Source of the DNA: Halochromatium roseum
GTDB taxonomy: Bacteria; Pseudomonadota; Gammaproteobacteria; Chromatiales; Chromatiaceae
Assembly (NCBI RefSeq): GCF_016653315.1
Contig: NZ_NHSH01000061.1
Span: forward strand, 248,001-312,000
Direction of reading: 5' to 3'
DNA length: 64,000 nucleotides
Part shown: piece by piece, positions 42,642 through 52,766 of the stretch
Position numbering within the stretch: the stretch's first letter is position 1
Layout of the letters: each line of letters opens with the position of its first letter
Translations under genes and position numbers: made by a program
Notes under the pieces: generated by a model
Told to the model about the DNA's origin: nothing
What the model saw: only the letters and a program-made list of their open reading frames with translations
The model's database searches: none

Positions 42642-44150
42642 ATGCGCTATCTCAACGAGCTTCCCTACCGCGCCGATTCAGCCAGCCTGTTCGCCCCGCT
42701 CAGCAACCAGCCTTGGGCAATGTTCCTCGACAGCGCAGCGGCCTGCGGCGGCAGCGGCCGCTGGGACATCCTGGTTGCAGACCCGAGCGCAACCCTGGTC
42801 ACACGCGGCGCAATCACCGAGGTCTGTGATGCGAAGGGTTGCCGCGGCTCCCGTGCCGACCCCTTCGCACTGCTACGCGAGGCCCTCGGCCCAAGCACCA
42901 AGACCTCTGCCGAGCACTCTTTCGCCGCCCTCCCCTTCGCTGGCGGTGCCGTGGGCTGGTTTGGCTATGATCTCGCGCGCCGCATCGAGCACCTGCCGGC
43001 ACAGGCCATCGACGCTGAGGGACTGCCGGAGATGGCGATCGGCATCTTCGACTGGGCATTGCTCGTTGATCATGCCGAGCATCGTAGCTGGCTGGTCGGC
43101 GCCGGCCGGGATGCACGCACCCGCGCGCGCTGGCCGCATCTGCTGAGGCAGTTCTCCGAGATCCTCTCCAGCCCACAGACAGATGAGTCCAGCGCCCTAG
43201 CCGCAAAGCCGCCCCCGGCAACGGCGTCAAGGCCAGCAAGCACCGATCAGCTTGGGTGCAGCCCGATGACGCATGTAGCATGCCCCCCGCTGCGTGCGAA
43301 GAACTCCCTGCATGCAAGCGGGCCGCTGCGCTCGAATCTCTCACCCTCCGCTTACGCCGCCGCCTTCGCGCACATCAAGGGCTATATCCGCGCCGGTGAT
43401 TGTTACCAGATCAATCTCGCCCAGCGCTTCGCCGCCCGCGCCACGGGCGATCCCTGGAGCGCCTATCGTCGCCTGCGGCAATTGAACCCAGCCCCCTTCT
43501 CGGCCTATTTGCAGACCCCCTTTGGCCAGATCCTCAGCTCATCACCGGAGCGCTTCCTCGCGCTGCGCGAGGGGCGCGTCGAGACGCGACCGATCAAGGG
43601 TACACGCCCGCGTAGCGCCGATCCCCAAGCAGACGCCGCACTGAAACGCGCGCTCGCCGAAAGCCCCAAGGATCGCGCCGAGAATCTCATGATCGTCGAC
43701 CTCTTACGCAACGATCTGGGCCGCGTCTGCCGCCCCGGCAGCATTCAGGTCCCTGAGCTGTTTGCCATCGAATCCTATGCCTCGGTGCATCACCTGGTCA
43801 GCACCATCACCGGCGAACTGCGCACCGACCAGGACGCTACCTCGCTGCTGCGCGCCTGCTTTCCCGGCGGCTCGATCACCGGCGCGCCCAAGATCCGTGC
43901 CATGGAGATTATCGAGAGGCTCGAGCCGCATCGACGCGGCGTCTACTGCGGCGCTATCGGCTACCTCGGCTTCGACGGCGCGATGGACACCAATATCGCC
44001 ATTCGCACCATCGTCCACAGCGCCGGCCAGGTCCGCTTCTGGTCCGGGGGCGGTCTGGTGCACGACTCGGATTGCGAGCAGGAATATCTCGAGACCTTCG
44101 ATAAGGCCGCTCGCCTGATTGAGTTGCTTGCGCCTGAGTCCGCTGGATGA
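42642..44150 (+). CDS. pabB: Aminodeoxychorismate synthase component I
   Basis: Aminates chorismate to 4-amino-4-deoxychorismate for folate synthesis. The 502-residue product begins MRYLNELPYRADSASLF as PabB usually does, has AVGWFGYDLARRIE, and the chorismate-binding domain with DCYQINLAQRF, TRPIKGTRPRS, NLMIVDLLRNDLGRV and PGGSITGAPKIRAME. A Ser/Pro/Ala-rich insert of about 45 residues (near residues 180-225) joins the two halves. TTG at 42618 would add eight residues; the ATG at 42642 is preferred. Confidence 0.93.
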   Translation: MRYLNELPYRADSASLFAPLSNQPWAMFLDSAAACGGSGRWDILVADPSATLVTRGAITEVCDAKGCRGSRADPFALLREALGPSTKTSAEHSFAALPFAGGAVGWFGYDLARRIEHLPAQAIDAEGLPEMAIGIFDWALLVDHAEHRSWLVGAGRDARTRARWPHLLRQFSEILSSPQTDESSALAAKPPPATASRPASTDQLGCSPMTHVACPPLRAKNSLHASGPLRSNLSPSAYAAAFAHIKGYIRAGDCYQINLAQRFAARATGDPWSAYRRLRQLNPAPFSAYLQTPFGQILSSSPERFLALREGRVETRPIKGTRPRSADPQADAALKRALAESPKDRAENLMIVDLLRNDLGRVCRPGSIQVPELFAIESYASVHHLVSTITGELRTDQDATSLLRACFPGGSITGAPKIRAMEIIERLEPHRRGVYCGAIGYLGFDGAMDTNIAIRTIVHSAGQVRFWSGGGLVHDSDCEQEYLETFDKAARLIELLAPESAG

Positions 44151-44284
44151 GCCAACGAGAGCCATTCAAACAACTTTTTTCTGGTCCATCCAGCCTGTGA
44201 TTCGCCTACACTGAGCAGCCTGCGCAAGCCATGAACGATCGATCGGCAGCGCCATTTCGACACTTTAGCTTTGGAGATGATGCG

Positions 44285-44809
44285 ATGCGAGCAACCCTAG
44301 ATGCGGCTGGTACCCAGGCTGCCCCTCGGTCTGAGATGAGACCGCAGACTGCGCCTCTTTTGATGCGCTTCGGCCTCGCCCTCGGCCTCATCCTGCCGAC
44401 GATCGCCTTTGCCGAGGGCATCAGCATCGACAATGCCTATGTGCGCGCCGTCCCGCCAGGCCAGCCCAACAGTGCCGCCTTCATGACCCTGACCAATGCG
44501 AGCGGGCAAGATCGCGCCTTGGTCGCCGCCGAGAGCGATGCCGCCGAGGTGGTGGAACTGCACACCCACCAGATGGAAGACGGCATGATGCAGATGCGCC
44601 AGATCGAACAGATCGATCTGCCCGCCGGCAAGGTCGTGACCCTGGCTCCTGGCGGCCTGCATGTGATGCTGATTGGGCTCACCGAAGCGCTTTCGCCAGG
44701 CGATCAGGTCGCGCTCACCCTCAACTTCGATGATGGCGCCTCACAGACGCTGAGCCTGCCAGTCAAGCGCATCGACCCAAGCGCCATGCCAGCGCACAAG
44801 CATCATTAA
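44285..44809 (+). CDS. Periplasmic copper chaperone PCu(A)C
   Basis: A secreted copper-binding protein of the kind that delivers Cu(I) to cytochrome oxidase CuA or CuB sites. From 44285 the product has 174 residues: an N-terminal stretch with signal peptide MRFGLALGLILPTIAFA, then ISIDNAYVRAVPPGQPNSAA, AEVVELHTHQMEDGMMQMRQ with the copper-binding His/Met cluster, LAPGGLHVMLIGL with the second His-x-Met, and a His-rich end (HKHH). The exact start is uncertain (44231, 44285 or the ATG directly before the signal peptide). Last gene before the convergent sigma54 activator. Confidence 0.88.
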   Translation: MRATLDAAGTQAAPRSEMRPQTAPLLMRFGLALGLILPTIAFAEGISIDNAYVRAVPPGQPNSAAFMTLTNASGQDRALVAAESDAAEVVELHTHQMEDGMMQMRQIEQIDLPAGKVVTLAPGGLHVMLIGLTEALSPGDQVALTLNFDDGASQTLSLPVKRIDPSAMPAHKHH

Positions 44810-44818
44810 CGGTTGCGA

Positions 44819-46777
<1,959 letters not shown>

Positions 46778-46889
46778 TAACACTGCTCACATTAACCCTG
46801 CCGAGGACCAGCTCACTGATACAACTGACCTAACTGCCAGCACCAGCGCCCTGATCGACGGCATGGTGATCGACATCGCGCCAAAAATA

Positions 46890-46901
46890 ACGACATCTCG
46901 T
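46890..46901. promoter_or_regulatory. Operator palindrome 1 (ACGANATCTCGT)
   Basis: ACGACATCTCGT, one mismatch from a perfect palindrome. Part of a set of three related sites between the sigma54 activator and the cyanate operon. Confidence 0.75.
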
Positions 46902-46910
46902 CAAAAAACA

Positions 46911-46922
46911 ACGAAATCTCGT
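46911..46922. promoter_or_regulatory. Operator palindrome 2 (ACGANATCTCGT)
   Basis: ACGAAATCTCGT. Its centre is 21 bp (two helical turns) from site 1. Confidence 0.75.
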
Positions 46923-46927
46923 GAATG

Positions 46928-46939
46928 ACGAGATCTCGT
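46928..46939. promoter_or_regulatory. Operator palindrome 3 (ACGAGATCTCGT)
   Basis: ACGAGATCTCGT is a perfect 12-bp palindrome. Its centre is 17 bp from site 2 and about 100 bp upstream of the expected start of transcription of the cyanate operon, the usual distance for a sigma54 enhancer. Confidence 0.8.
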
Positions 46940-47009
46940 TCATTTTCGGCAACCAGGACAGCCGCCGGAAGCCTCAACCGAATCAGGCCTCTACAGGATT
47001 TCAGGCGAT

Positions 47010-47025
47010 TGGCACATTCCCTGCT
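47010..47025 (+). promoter_or_regulatory. Sigma54 (-24/-12) promoter of the cyanate operon
   Basis: TGGCACA-TTCC-CTGCT has the -24 GG and -12 GC at the required 12-bp offset. Predicted start of transcription near 47037, about 110 nt before the first gene. Confidence 0.85.
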
Positions 47026-47147
47026 TAGCCTTGACTCAGATCAACCCCGCTGGTTGGCGGGACGCAAGCTCAGCACTTGCTCTGCACTTGCCGCTAAACC
47101 GCCAATCAGGCCGCCATCCTCTGACCCAAAACCCCGCGGAGAATACA

Positions 47148-48629
47148 ATGCCATATCAGAGCCTGGGCAATCCCTACGACCCCGATCTCGACCTCAGCCA
47201 CGCGCCCGGCTGCGCGTGCAGCAGTTGCTCATCCAGTTCCTCATCGCACAGGCACCATCAACAGGCTCAAGCGCAAGACCCGATCGAGCACCACGCCTCA
47301 GCGACGACAGCCGCGCAGCGACTCGCGCCCCAAGAACTCCACGCCCCCCAAGCGCCCCAAGCACCCCTCTCCCAAGAAGCCATGCTCGACCGCGTCGTCG
47401 AGAGCGCCATCGTGCGCGGCGTCTTCGGCCACAACGAGCTGAGCCGACGCAGCTTCCTCGGCCTGGTTGGCGGCGGCACCTTGGCCAGCATCCTCGGCAG
47501 CCTGCTGCCGATGGACGCGATCAAGGCCGCGGTGCAAGAGAGCGGCGGCCCGCTGGAGAAGACCAAGCTCAAGGTCGGCTTCGTGCCGATTACCTGCGCC
47601 ACCCCGATCATCATGGCCCATCCGCTCGGGTTCTACGAGAAATACGGCCTCGACGTCGACGTGATCAAGACCGCTGGCTGGGCGGTTGCGCGCGACAAAT
47701 CCCTCTCCGGCGAGTACGACGCCTCGCACATGCTGACGCCGATGCCGCTGGCGATCAGCCTCGGCGCTGGTTCCACCGCCGTGCCTTATCGGATGCCGGC
47801 GGTCGAGAACATCAACGGCCAGGCCATCGTGCTGCACAACGATCACAAGGACAAGCGCGACCCGAAGGACTGGAAGGGCTTCAAGTTTGGCGTCCCCTTC
47901 GACTACAGCATGCACAACTTCCTGCTGCGCTACTACGTCGCCGAGCACGGCCTCGACCCGGATCAGGACATCCAAATCCGCGTCGTGCCGCCACCGGAGA
48001 TGGTCGCCAATCTCCGCGCCGGCAATCTCGACGGCTTCCTCTCACCCGACCCGTTCAATCAGCGCGCGGTCTGGGAGAAGGTCGGCTTCATCCACATCCT
48101 GACCAAAGACATCTGGGAAGGCCACCCCTGCTGCGCCTTCGCTTGCTCCGAGCAGTTCACCAAAGAGATGCCGAACACCTACTCGGCCCTGCTCAAGGCC
48201 ATCGTCGACGCCACCTTCTATTCGCAGAAGCAGGAGAACCGCAAGGAGATCGCCGCCGCGATCGCGCCGACCAACTACCTGAACCAGCCGGTGCCCGTCA
48301 TCGAGCAGGTGCTCACCGGCCGCTTTGCCGACGGGCTGGGCAACGTCCAAGACGTCCCCGATCGGATCGACTTCGACCCCTTCCCCTGGCACTCGATGGC
48401 GGTGTGGATTCTGACCCAGATGAAGCGCTGGGGCTACATCGAGGGCGATGTCGATTATCAGGCCATCGCCCAGGAGGTCTATCTCGCCTCTGATGCCGGC
48501 AAGACCATGGCCGAGCTTGGCTATCCCGTCCCCGAGACCACCAACGCCAACTACATGATCATGGGCAAGGAATTCGACTGGACCCAGCCCGAGGCCTATG
48601 TCGAGAGCTTCGCCATCAAGCGCGGGTGA
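47148..48629 (+). CDS. cynA: Cyanate ABC transporter substrate-binding protein (CmpA/NrtA family)
   Basis: Periplasmic binding protein of the nitrate/bicarbonate/cyanate transporter family; assigned to cyanate because cyanase ends the operon. The 493-residue product has an unusual leader of about 95 residues with a GCACSSCSSSSSSHRHH segment before the Tat motif SRRSFLGLVGGGTLAS. The mature part reads LKVGFVPITCATPIIMAHPL, GFYEKYGLDVDVIKTAGWA, FGVPFDYSMHNFLLRYY, EGHPCCAFACSEQF and so on, as in CmpA/NrtA. Start at 47148 has a GCGGAGA site; the frame opens earlier with TTG at 47031, before the predicted mRNA start. Confidence 0.88.
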   Translation: MPYQSLGNPYDPDLDLSHAPGCACSSCSSSSSSHRHHQQAQAQDPIEHHASATTAAQRLAPQELHAPQAPQAPLSQEAMLDRVVESAIVRGVFGHNELSRRSFLGLVGGGTLASILGSLLPMDAIKAAVQESGGPLEKTKLKVGFVPITCATPIIMAHPLGFYEKYGLDVDVIKTAGWAVARDKSLSGEYDASHMLTPMPLAISLGAGSTAVPYRMPAVENINGQAIVLHNDHKDKRDPKDWKGFKFGVPFDYSMHNFLLRYYVAEHGLDPDQDIQIRVVPPPEMVANLRAGNLDGFLSPDPFNQRAVWEKVGFIHILTKDIWEGHPCCAFACSEQFTKEMPNTYSALLKAIVDATFYSQKQENRKEIAAAIAPTNYLNQPVPVIEQVLTGRFADGLGNVQDVPDRIDFDPFPWHSMAVWILTQMKRWGYIEGDVDYQAIAQEVYLASDAGKTMAELGYPVPETTNANYMIMGKEFDWTQPEAYVESFAIKRG

Positions 48630-48858
48630 GGATAGACCGACTGACCGCCCAGCGGCTTTGCTCGACAGGCAGGCCGCTGGGGCTGATGCCGAACCGGACA
48701 GTTCAGCCCACGACTCGGCTCCGAGCAGGCCACCAAGACGCGCGGCTCCCAAGTCGCACAGGCGAGCCGGTTTCGAGCTTGGCCAAGCGAGGCCGTCCGA
48801 CGCGCCTACTGCTCGACCGGCTAATCAACCGATCCATAGACTGAGGACCAACAACCCC

Positions 48859-49689
48859 ATGCTCAAATCCGATTCTTGGCGCGCCGTCATCGTCTCGGTG
48901 TCGCTGCTCGTCATCTTCCTTGGGCTCTGGCAGCTCAGCACCCCGGCACCGCAGGCCGAGGAGGCGCTGAGCGAATACGAACTGCTGATGGGCGGCGCCG
49001 ACCAAGAGGCGCGCGTCCCCTCGCCTTCCGAGATCATCGGTCTGGCGATCAGCGAGCTGTCCAATCCCTTCTATGACGCCGGCCCCAACGACAAGGGCAT
49101 CGGCATCCAGCTCGGCTGGTCACTCTATCGCGTGCTCACCGGCTTCGGGCTCGCGGCGCTGATCGCGCTGCCGCTCGGCTTCCTGATCGGCATGTCGCCG
49201 ATGATGTACAAGGCGCTGAATCCGTTCATTCAGGTGCTCAAGCCGATCTCACCGCTGGCTTGGATGCCGCTCGCGCTGTTCATCATCAAGGACTCCGAAA
49301 CCTCGTCGATCTTCGTCATCTTCATCTGCTCGATCTGGCCGATGCTGATCAACACCGCCTTTGGCGTCGCCGGCGTGCGCAAGGATTGGGTCAACGTCGC
49401 CCGCACCCATGAGCTTGGGCCGATGCAGACCGCCTTTCAGGTCATCCTGCCCGCCGCCGCGCCGACCATCCTCACTGGCATGCGCATCTCCATCGGCATC
49501 GCCTGGCTGGTCATCGTCGCCGCCGAGATGCTGGTCGGCGGCACCGGCATCGGCTACTACGTCTGGAACGAATGGAACAACCTGGATCTGACCAGCGTGA
49601 TCTTCTCGATCCTGATGATCGGCGTCGTCGGCATGCTGCTCGACCTCGCGCTGGCCTCGGCCACCCGGCTCGTCACCTACCAGGAGTGA
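48859..49689 (+). CDS. cynB: Cyanate ABC transporter permease (NtrB/CynB family)
   Basis: Inner-membrane permease of 276 residues with an N-terminal membrane helix (AVIVSVSLLVIFLGLWQL) and a BPD-transport core: LGWSLYRVLTGFGLAALIAL, the EAA-like loop around NVARTHELGPMQTAFQVILP with AAAPTILTG, and VIVAAEMLVGGTGIGYYVW. It lies 229 bp after cynA and 5 bp before the ATPase gene. The cynA-cynB spacer holds no gene. Confidence 0.9.
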   Translation: MLKSDSWRAVIVSVSLLVIFLGLWQLSTPAPQAEEALSEYELLMGGADQEARVPSPSEIIGLAISELSNPFYDAGPNDKGIGIQLGWSLYRVLTGFGLAALIALPLGFLIGMSPMMYKALNPFIQVLKPISPLAWMPLALFIIKDSETSSIFVIFICSIWPMLINTAFGVAGVRKDWVNVARTHELGPMQTAFQVILPAAAPTILTGMRISIGIAWLVIVAAEMLVGGTGIGYYVWNEWNNLDLTSVIFSILMIGVVGMLLDLALASATRLVTYQE

Positions 49690-49694
49690 CCGCG

Positions 49695-50741
49695 ATGAAC
49701 CCGCATTTCCTTGAGATCAAATCACTGGCCAAGCGCTTCCCGGCCAAGCAAGGCGAGCTGACCGTGTTCGAGGACGTCAGCTTCGGCATCGAGAAGGGCG
49801 AATTCGTCTGCATCATCGGCCACTCGGGCTGCGGCAAGTCGACCATCCTCAACGTCCTCGCCGGGCTCGATGCGCCCAGTGATGGCGAGGTTCTGATGGC
49901 CGGCAAAGAGGTGCGCGGCCCGGCACTGGAGCGCGGCATCGTGTTCCAGAACTACTCGCTACTGCCCTGGCGTTCGGCACTGAGCAACGTCATGTTCGGC
50001 GTCGCCGCGCGCTGGCCCGGTTGGAGCAAGACCCGCGTTCGCGAGCACAGCCTCAAGTATCTGCACATGGTCGGACTCAAGGATGGCGCCGAGCAGCGCA
50101 AGCCCGCGCAGCTCTCCGGCGGCATGCGCCAGCGCGTCGCCATCGCCCGCGCCTTCGCGATCGAGCCCAAGCTGCTGCTGCTCGATGAGCCGTTCGGCGC
50201 GCTCGATGCCCTGACACGAGGCACCATCCAGGACGAACTGCTGAAGATCTGCGCCGAGACCCATCAGACGGTCTTCATGATCACCCATGATGTCGACGAG
50301 GCCATCCTGCTTGCCGATCGCATCCTGCTGATGACCAACGGCCCGCAAGCGCGGATCGCCGAATCGGTCCGCGTCTCGATCGAACGACCCCGCGAGCGCG
50401 GCAGCATCGTGCATGATCCCGGCTACTACCCGATCCGCACCCATCTGGTCGACTTCCTGGTCTCGCGCTCGCACGGACTCTCCGGCTCGGCCAACTCGGG
50501 CGCGCCCGGCTCTGGTCATCAAGGCCCGCCGCGCATCGTCGATCCGGCAGAGGCGGCGCGCGGCGCAAGCAGCCTAGGCAGCCCAAGCAACGCCATCGGC
50601 AACGCCGTGAGCAACAGGCCGAGCCATGCCATCGGCAAGGGGCCAAGCAATGCCGTAAGCCATTCGACGAGCAACGCAAACGGCGCTACCGATGACCGCT
50701 CGGTCGAATCCGGCCCGCTGCTGCGCGCCGTCAACCTCTAA
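49695..50741 (+). CDS. cynD: Cyanate ABC transporter ATP-binding protein (NrtD/CynD family)
   Basis: ATPase subunit of 348 residues: Walker [22 protein letters not shown]-loop [17 protein letters not shown], signature [15 protein letters not shown], Walker [18 protein letters not shown] and switch [11 protein letters not shown]. The core ends near residue 260 ([13 protein letters not shown]). It is followed by an 85-residue Ser/Asn/Gly/Ala-rich tail with repeated SNA units, absent from ordinary NrtD. CAGGAG precedes the start; a frame extending upstream overlaps cynB and is not used. Confidence 0.9.
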   Translation: MNPHFLEIKSLAKRFPAKQGELTVFEDVSFGIEKGEFVCIIGHSGCGKSTILNVLAGLDAPSDGEVLMAGKEVRGPALERGIVFQNYSLLPWRSALSNVMFGVAARWPGWSKTRVREHSLKYLHMVGLKDGAEQRKPAQLSGGMRQRVAIARAFAIEPKLLLLDEPFGALDALTRGTIQDELLKICAETHQTVFMITHDVDEAILLADRILLMTNGPQARIAESVRVSIERPRERGSIVHDPGYYPIRTHLVDFLVSRSHGLSGSANSGAPGSGHQGPPRIVDPAEAARGASSLGSPSNAIGNAVSNRPSHAIGKGPSNAVSHSTSNANGATDDRSVESGPLLRAVNL

Positions 50742-50938
50742 ACCGCAGACAAACGCAGAATGGCCCATCAAGCCAACCCGTCGACCATTGCGCACTAAAA
50801 GCCTGAACGATGGAATCAACGCGCGCACAGCTGTGACGGAGCCAGCGCAGCGGTTCTTCCACCCGCGCCAACCGTCTGTGCAGCGAGTCATCAACCCGTT
50901 GCTTCAAAACCACTCTCAAGCACAAGGGGCATCCGCCA

Positions 50939-51379
50939 ATGACCAAGACCGAGATGAAAACCACCATTCTCGACGCCAAGCAGACCAAAGGCCTGACCTG
51001 GGACGCGATCGCCAAAGCCGTTGGGCTCTCCAAGGAATTCACCTGCTCCGCTTGCCTCGGCATGAACAGTCTGAATCAGACCCAGGCCGAGGCCTGTGCC
51101 GAAGCCCTTGGACTCGGCTCCGATGTGGTCGCGGCGCTGCAGGCATTCCCGCACAAGACCTGGGATCAGACCGTTCCAACCGACCCCCTCATCTACCGTT
51201 TCTATGAGATCGTCGGCGTCTACGGCGAGACCCTTAAGGCGCTGATCCACGAGGAATTCGGCGACGGCATCATGAGCGCCATCGACTACAGCATGGACAT
51301 CCAGCGCCAGCCCGATCCGAAGGGTGATCGGGTCGTGGTGACCTTGAACGGCAAGTTCCTGCCATACAAATCCTGGTAG
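50939..51379 (+). CDS. cynS: Cyanate hydratase (cyanase)
   Basis: Converts cyanate and bicarbonate to ammonia and CO2. The 146-residue protein has the N-terminal helical domain (GLTWDAIAKAVGLSKEFT) and the catalytic domain PLIYRFYEIVGVYGETLKAL and GIMSAIDYSMDIQ. R87, E90 and S113 have the same spacing as catalytic R96, E99 and S122 of E. coli cyanase. It lies 197 bp after the ATPase and lets the cell use cyanate as nitrogen source or detoxify it; released CO2 could feed the Calvin cycle. Confidence 0.97.
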   Translation: MTKTEMKTTILDAKQTKGLTWDAIAKAVGLSKEFTCSACLGMNSLNQTQAEACAEALGLGSDVVAALQAFPHKTWDQTVPTDPLIYRFYEIVGVYGETLKALIHEEFGDGIMSAIDYSMDIQRQPDPKGDRVVVTLNGKFLPYKSW

Positions 51380-51466
51380 TTGCGACTGATCAAGGATCAA
51401 GCGCAGGCGGCTCCGTTAGCCGTCACTCGCAGCAGGATCTGAGCAAAATCTGAGGTTTTGAGCAGT

Positions 51467-51489
51467 ACGCCCTGGCGACGCCAGGGCGT
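51467..51489. terminator. Stem-loop between convergent cynS and the SOR gene
   Basis: A perfect 9-bp stem (ACGCCCTGG / CCAGGGCGT) with a 5-nt loop in the 182-bp gap between the convergent genes. No clear T-run on either side, so it may be a bidirectional but weak terminator. Confidence 0.5.
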
Positions 51490-51561
51490 GGATCAGGGAA
51501 GATCGCGCCAGCCTTAGCGACCTAACGATAAACGGCTTCCGGCCGCGGCACAGCGCAGCCC

Positions 51562-52503
51562 TTAGCGCAGCCCTTGCAAGACCTCACGATAGGTATGCTC
51601 GCTGAACATGCTCTCGGAAATCCGCACCGTCGGCTTGGTAATGCAGTTGTCCAGCACCCTAGTCGCATGCACCATCAGAATCTCCGGCTTCACGTTCACA
51701 TGCGGCATGCCACTCTGTGCAAACTGGATGTTTTCGAACTCCACCATGGTCAGGTATTCAGCAGGCACCGTATAGCCTTCCCAGACCTCGGCCGAGCGCT
51801 CCAGTTTCGCACCCGGCTCGCCGCGCAGCTGACCAAGCATCGACTTCGAGGTCGCCTGGCCACTGCCGAGGGTCGAGAGACCGATGCGCTTTAGGATCTG
51901 CCAGCCGAGAACCCCCGGCGTCTCCTCGAGCATCTGCATGGTCTGCACCTCGCCCTCCTCGAACTCCGACTCTTTGCCGGGACGCACCTGGTGCTCGGCC
52001 AGCACCATCACCGACTCACCGGTATTGAGTGCATAGCCCTTGACCGCATCGGCGTTGCCGAAACCCTTCTTCATCATCTGGTTGCTCGAGATGAGCTTGG
52101 GCAGCGTGCTCTGGACGATGCGGAAGACCGGCTCAACCGGGCCATCCAGTAGCATCCCGCCACACTTGCCGCAGGCCTCGACGACCACGTCCTCAAAGGT
52201 TTCATGGAAATCTTCATGCGCCTGCCAGGAGTCCCAGTAGGTGAACTGGTCGATCCAGATGTGAGAGAGCTCAGAGCCCATGTCCGAGCTCGCCGCCCAG
52301 CGCATGCCCATCGGGCAGGTACCGCGCTGACGCATCAGATCAAAGCCGCGAAAGCCAGGGGTCAGCGCCGTCGCCAGACACATCTTGCTACTGGCCTCCT
52401 TCATCATGCGCATCAGATTCGGATCATTCTTGATCAACACACGATTGATCGCGACATACAGCGGTGACGCTGGCTCGGCATCGAATAGGGCTTTGATATC
52501 CAT
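51562..52503 (-). CDS. sor: Sulfur oxygenase reductase (SOR)
   Basis: SOR is a cytoplasmic non-haem-iron enzyme that disproportionates elemental sulfur with O2 to sulfite, thiosulfate and sulfide without external cofactors. The 313-residue product (family about 310) has SPLYVAINRVLIKNDPN, SSKMCLATALTPGFRGF with C42, WDSWQAHEDFHETFEDVV with H96 and H100, EACGKCGGMLLDGPVEP with C111, C114 and E124, and EHQVRPGKESEFEEGEVQTM later. Spacing of H96, H100, C111, C114, E124 is identical to H86, H90, C101, C104, E114 of Acidianus ambivalens SOR, and C42 corresponds to the persulfide C31. The ATG at 52503 is preferred; the frame opens at a TTG inside a 14-bp palindrome. It is unusual in an apparently anoxygenic phototroph. 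Confidence 0.92.
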   Translation of the reverse strand: MDIKALFDAEPASPLYVAINRVLIKNDPNLMRMMKEASSKMCLATALTPGFRGFDLMRQRGTCPMGMRWAASSDMGSELSHIWIDQFTYWDSWQAHEDFHETFEDVVVEACGKCGGMLLDGPVEPVFRIVQSTLPKLISSNQMMKKGFGNADAVKGYALNTGESVMVLAEHQVRPGKESEFEEGEVQTMQMLEETPGVLGWQILKRIGLSTLGSGQATSKSMLGQLRGEPGAKLERSAEVWEGYTVPAEYLTMVEFENIQFAQSGMPHVNVKPEILMVHATRVLDNCITKPTVRISESMFSEHTYREVLQGLR

Positions 52504-52543
52504 GGGTTTCTTGGCCTCGAGAGAAGAACAGGAGTAGAGCCGA

Positions 52544-52557
52544 TTGACAATTGTCAA
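52544..52557. promoter_or_regulatory. Palindromic Crp/Fnr-type site upstream of the SOR gene
   Basis: TTGACAATTGTCAA is a perfect 14-bp palindrome that satisfies the TTGA-N6-TCAA core of the FNR/FixK group. It sits 41-54 bp before the SOR start codon. Whether the FNR encoded at 7999 binds it is an inference. Confidence 0.65.
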
Positions 52558-52766
52558 GCTAGGCTACCACAAGCTGAATCAGCCTGAGCAGACCGCATGA
52601 CATCTAATGGCAGAAACCCGGATTCTCCAGCCGCGAATGCCTGTTGCTCGAACGCCAGACAGCCGCTCGCTTGATCCCATCGCTCCGTCGCACCAACCAG
52701 GCCATGCCGAACCTGAAGCGATCAGGGCGCGGAAGGATCGGGGCTTGGCGGCTTCGGGCCAGTTGC

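Noticed and set aside
46925-48493. 522-codon plus-strand frame in another phase of cynA
   Set aside because: Arg/Pro-rich shadow; the cynA phase encodes the conserved transporter protein.
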